A DNA stretch of 64,000 nt from Ceratothoa steindachneri (Eukaryota; Arthropoda; Malacostraca; Isopoda; Cymothoidae), in assembly GCA_963969495.1 (NCBI GenBank), contig OZ018326.1, forward strand, positions 154,132,306 to 154,196,305, given 5' to 3'. This document shows positions 62,862-64,000 of the stretch, piece after piece. Under the pieces are notes generated by a model. That model was given only the letters and a program-made list of their open reading frames with translations. It searched no databases and was not told the origin of the DNA. Every line of letters starts with the position of its first letter. Positions within the stretch are counted from its first letter, which is position 1. The position numbers and the translations under genes are program-made.

Positions 62862-64000
62862 TATAAGAACATAAGAAAAGAAGGAGACTGCAAAAGACCA
62901 TTCATGGCCTACACTTGACAGCTCCTGTTCCAGTCAACACACAAAAGATTTCTAACCAGAGAAAAGTCATCAACATTGTCACCCTTTACAGGGGTTCGTC
63001 AGATCTAATCTACAATATACATAAAATGCATCCAGAGGATTATGTCCATTTATGCAACCGCAAAATATAATCTCCCCACTCCTTAGAAAAATATATACAT
63101 ATGTACATAAAAAAAAAGAGAAAAAAAAGTCAGTCCCATCTAGCAGCTTCATCCATATATTTATCTAATCTATTCTTAAAACTACCCAGAGAGGAGGCTT
63201 CTATCACATGTCTAGTGAGCCTATTCCATTCATCTACCACACGATTTGTAAACCAATTCCTCCCAATCTCCTTCCTAAACCTATACTTATCAAGCTTAAA
63301 CCCATTGCTATGTGTCCTGTCATGTTCACTAAGTATAAGAACCTTACCCAGATCCCCTTTATTATAGCCTTTTACTGATTTTAAGACTTCAATCAATTCC
63401 CCTCTGACTCTTATCCTTTCCAATGTATGTAGATTTAGTTTTCTGAGCCTTTCACCATAAGGTAAGTTCCTTAGCCCACCAATCATCTTTGTCATCCTTC
63501 TCTGCACAGACTTAAGCAAATCAATATCCTTCCTATAATATGGTGACCAAAATTGTACTGCATAGTCTAGATGAGGCCTAACTAGCGCCAGATATAGTTT
63601 TAGAATGACTTCAGCACTCTTATTGCTTACACTCCTCCTAATGAATCCCAATATCCTATTAGCTTTATTCTTAGCATTTAGGCATTGCTTTCTAGGACGA
63701 AGGTCTGAACTTACCAAAATACCCAAGTCTCTCTCACAATCAGTCCTCCCTAAAATTCTGCCATTTAATTTATAACTATTCAATGGATTATTTCTACCTA
63801 TACTAAGTACACTACATTTGTCTATGTTAAACTTCATTTGCCATTTCTCGGCCCAATTGGACAGAATGGTTAATTCCTCCTGCATTACAACAGCATCAGA
63901 ATCAGCCCTAATGGCCCTACCTAGCTTAGTATCATCAGCAAATTTACTCAGGTCACTACTTATACCTATGTCAAGATCATTAATATAAATTAAGAATAGC
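62862..64000 (-). mobile_element. CR1-like LINE, 3' half, runs off the window
   Basis: The element's 3' end (minus strand) is at about 62862, where ATAAGAACATAAGAAAAG on the plus strand represents its TTATGTTC-type tail. About 270 bp of 3' untranslated sequence and the RT C-terminal half follow. It appears inserted into, or joined with, the plus-strand LINE. Confidence 0.8.
63130..64000 (-). CDS. CR1-like reverse transcriptase, C-terminal part (partial)
   Basis: Open from the window edge to the stop at 63130. The first 38 codons before the internal methionine read IYINDLDIGIS and KFADDTKLGRAI, with the intact FADD catalytic pair. WAEKWQMKFNIDKCSVLSIG, LVRPHLDYAVQFWSP, SVQRRMTKMIGGL, LRKLNLHTLERIRVRGELIE and NWFTNRVVDEWNRL follow. 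No frame break was seen over 290 codons, so this copy is young or under recent constraint. The upstream RT and endonuclease lie beyond 64000. Confidence 0.9.
   Translation of the reverse strand, partial: LFLIYINDLDIGISSDLSKFADDTKLGRAIRADSDAVVMQEELTILSNWAEKWQMKFNIDKCSVLSIGRNNPLNSYKLNGRILGRTDCERDLGILVSSDLRPRKQCLNAKNKANRILGFIRRSVSNKSAEVILKLYLALVRPHLDYAVQFWSPYYRKDIDLLKSVQRRMTKMIGGLRNLPYGERLRKLNLHTLERIRVRGELIEVLKSVKGYNKGDLGKVLILSEHDRTHSNGFKLDKYRFRKEIGRNWFTNRVVDEWNRLTRHVIEASSLGSFKNRLDKYMDEAARWD

Overview
This window is animal nuclear DNA, most likely from an arthropod. A decapod crustacean or a chelicerate would fit the element mix, but the species cannot be fixed from sequence alone. The evidence is one spliced host gene with introns far longer than its exons, no bacterial-style operons, and a dense nested set of animal transposable elements: CR1/L2-like, RTE-like and I-superfamily LINEs, BEL/Pao and Ty3/gypsy LTR elements, mariner, Tc1-like, pogo-like, piggyBac-like and hAT-like DNA elements.

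Host gene. Four coding exons on the minus strand fit together with matching splice phases and encode the N-terminal two thirds of a PDCD2-like (PDCD2L/trus) protein: exon 1 at 43257-43364, exon 2 at 23184-23344, exon 3 at 22757-23075 and exon 4 at 14721-14888. Intron 1 is about 19.9 kb and intron 3 about 7.9 kb, and both are largely transposable elements. The C-terminal PDCD2_C exons were not found and probably lie left of position 1. A separate clean 52-codon exon candidate of unknown gene lies at 4330-4485 on the same strand.

Layout. 1-6.2 kb: RTE-like LINE relic, an I-like LINE tail split by a deleted mariner, a CR1 fragment, another I-like fragment. 6.2-13.2 kb: a decayed BEL/Pao element with both LTRs. 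13.2-13.9 kb: piggyBac-like relic. 16.3-22.7 kb: I-superfamily LINE copy 1 (minus), with a 601-codon reverse transcriptase ORF and a tandemly duplicated gag segment. 24.2-25.2 kb: Tc1-like relic. 27.5-32.6 kb: LINE copy 2, lacking the RT core. 32.6-43.2 kb: LINE copy 3, split by a very young Ty3/gypsy element (33597-42346). 43.9-54.7 kb: several L2/CR1-like fragments, two MITEs and an unidentified 1-kb insertion. 55.0-60.6 kb: a nearly intact I-superfamily LINE inserted in a hAT-like MITE whose remainder carries a 193-bp tandem array. 61.8-64 kb: two more L2/CR1-like copies facing each other.

Most notable. The gypsy element at 33597-42346 has LTRs that differ at one of 756 positions as read by eye. 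It has a textbook -1 frameshift signal between its zinc-knuckle ORF and pol (heptamer GGGAAAC directly before a UGA, then a perfect 9-bp hairpin). Its pol appears to hold two retropepsin-like domains with an OTU-cysteine-protease-like module between them. That module is cut by one in-frame UAG and has serine where the catalytic cysteine is expected.
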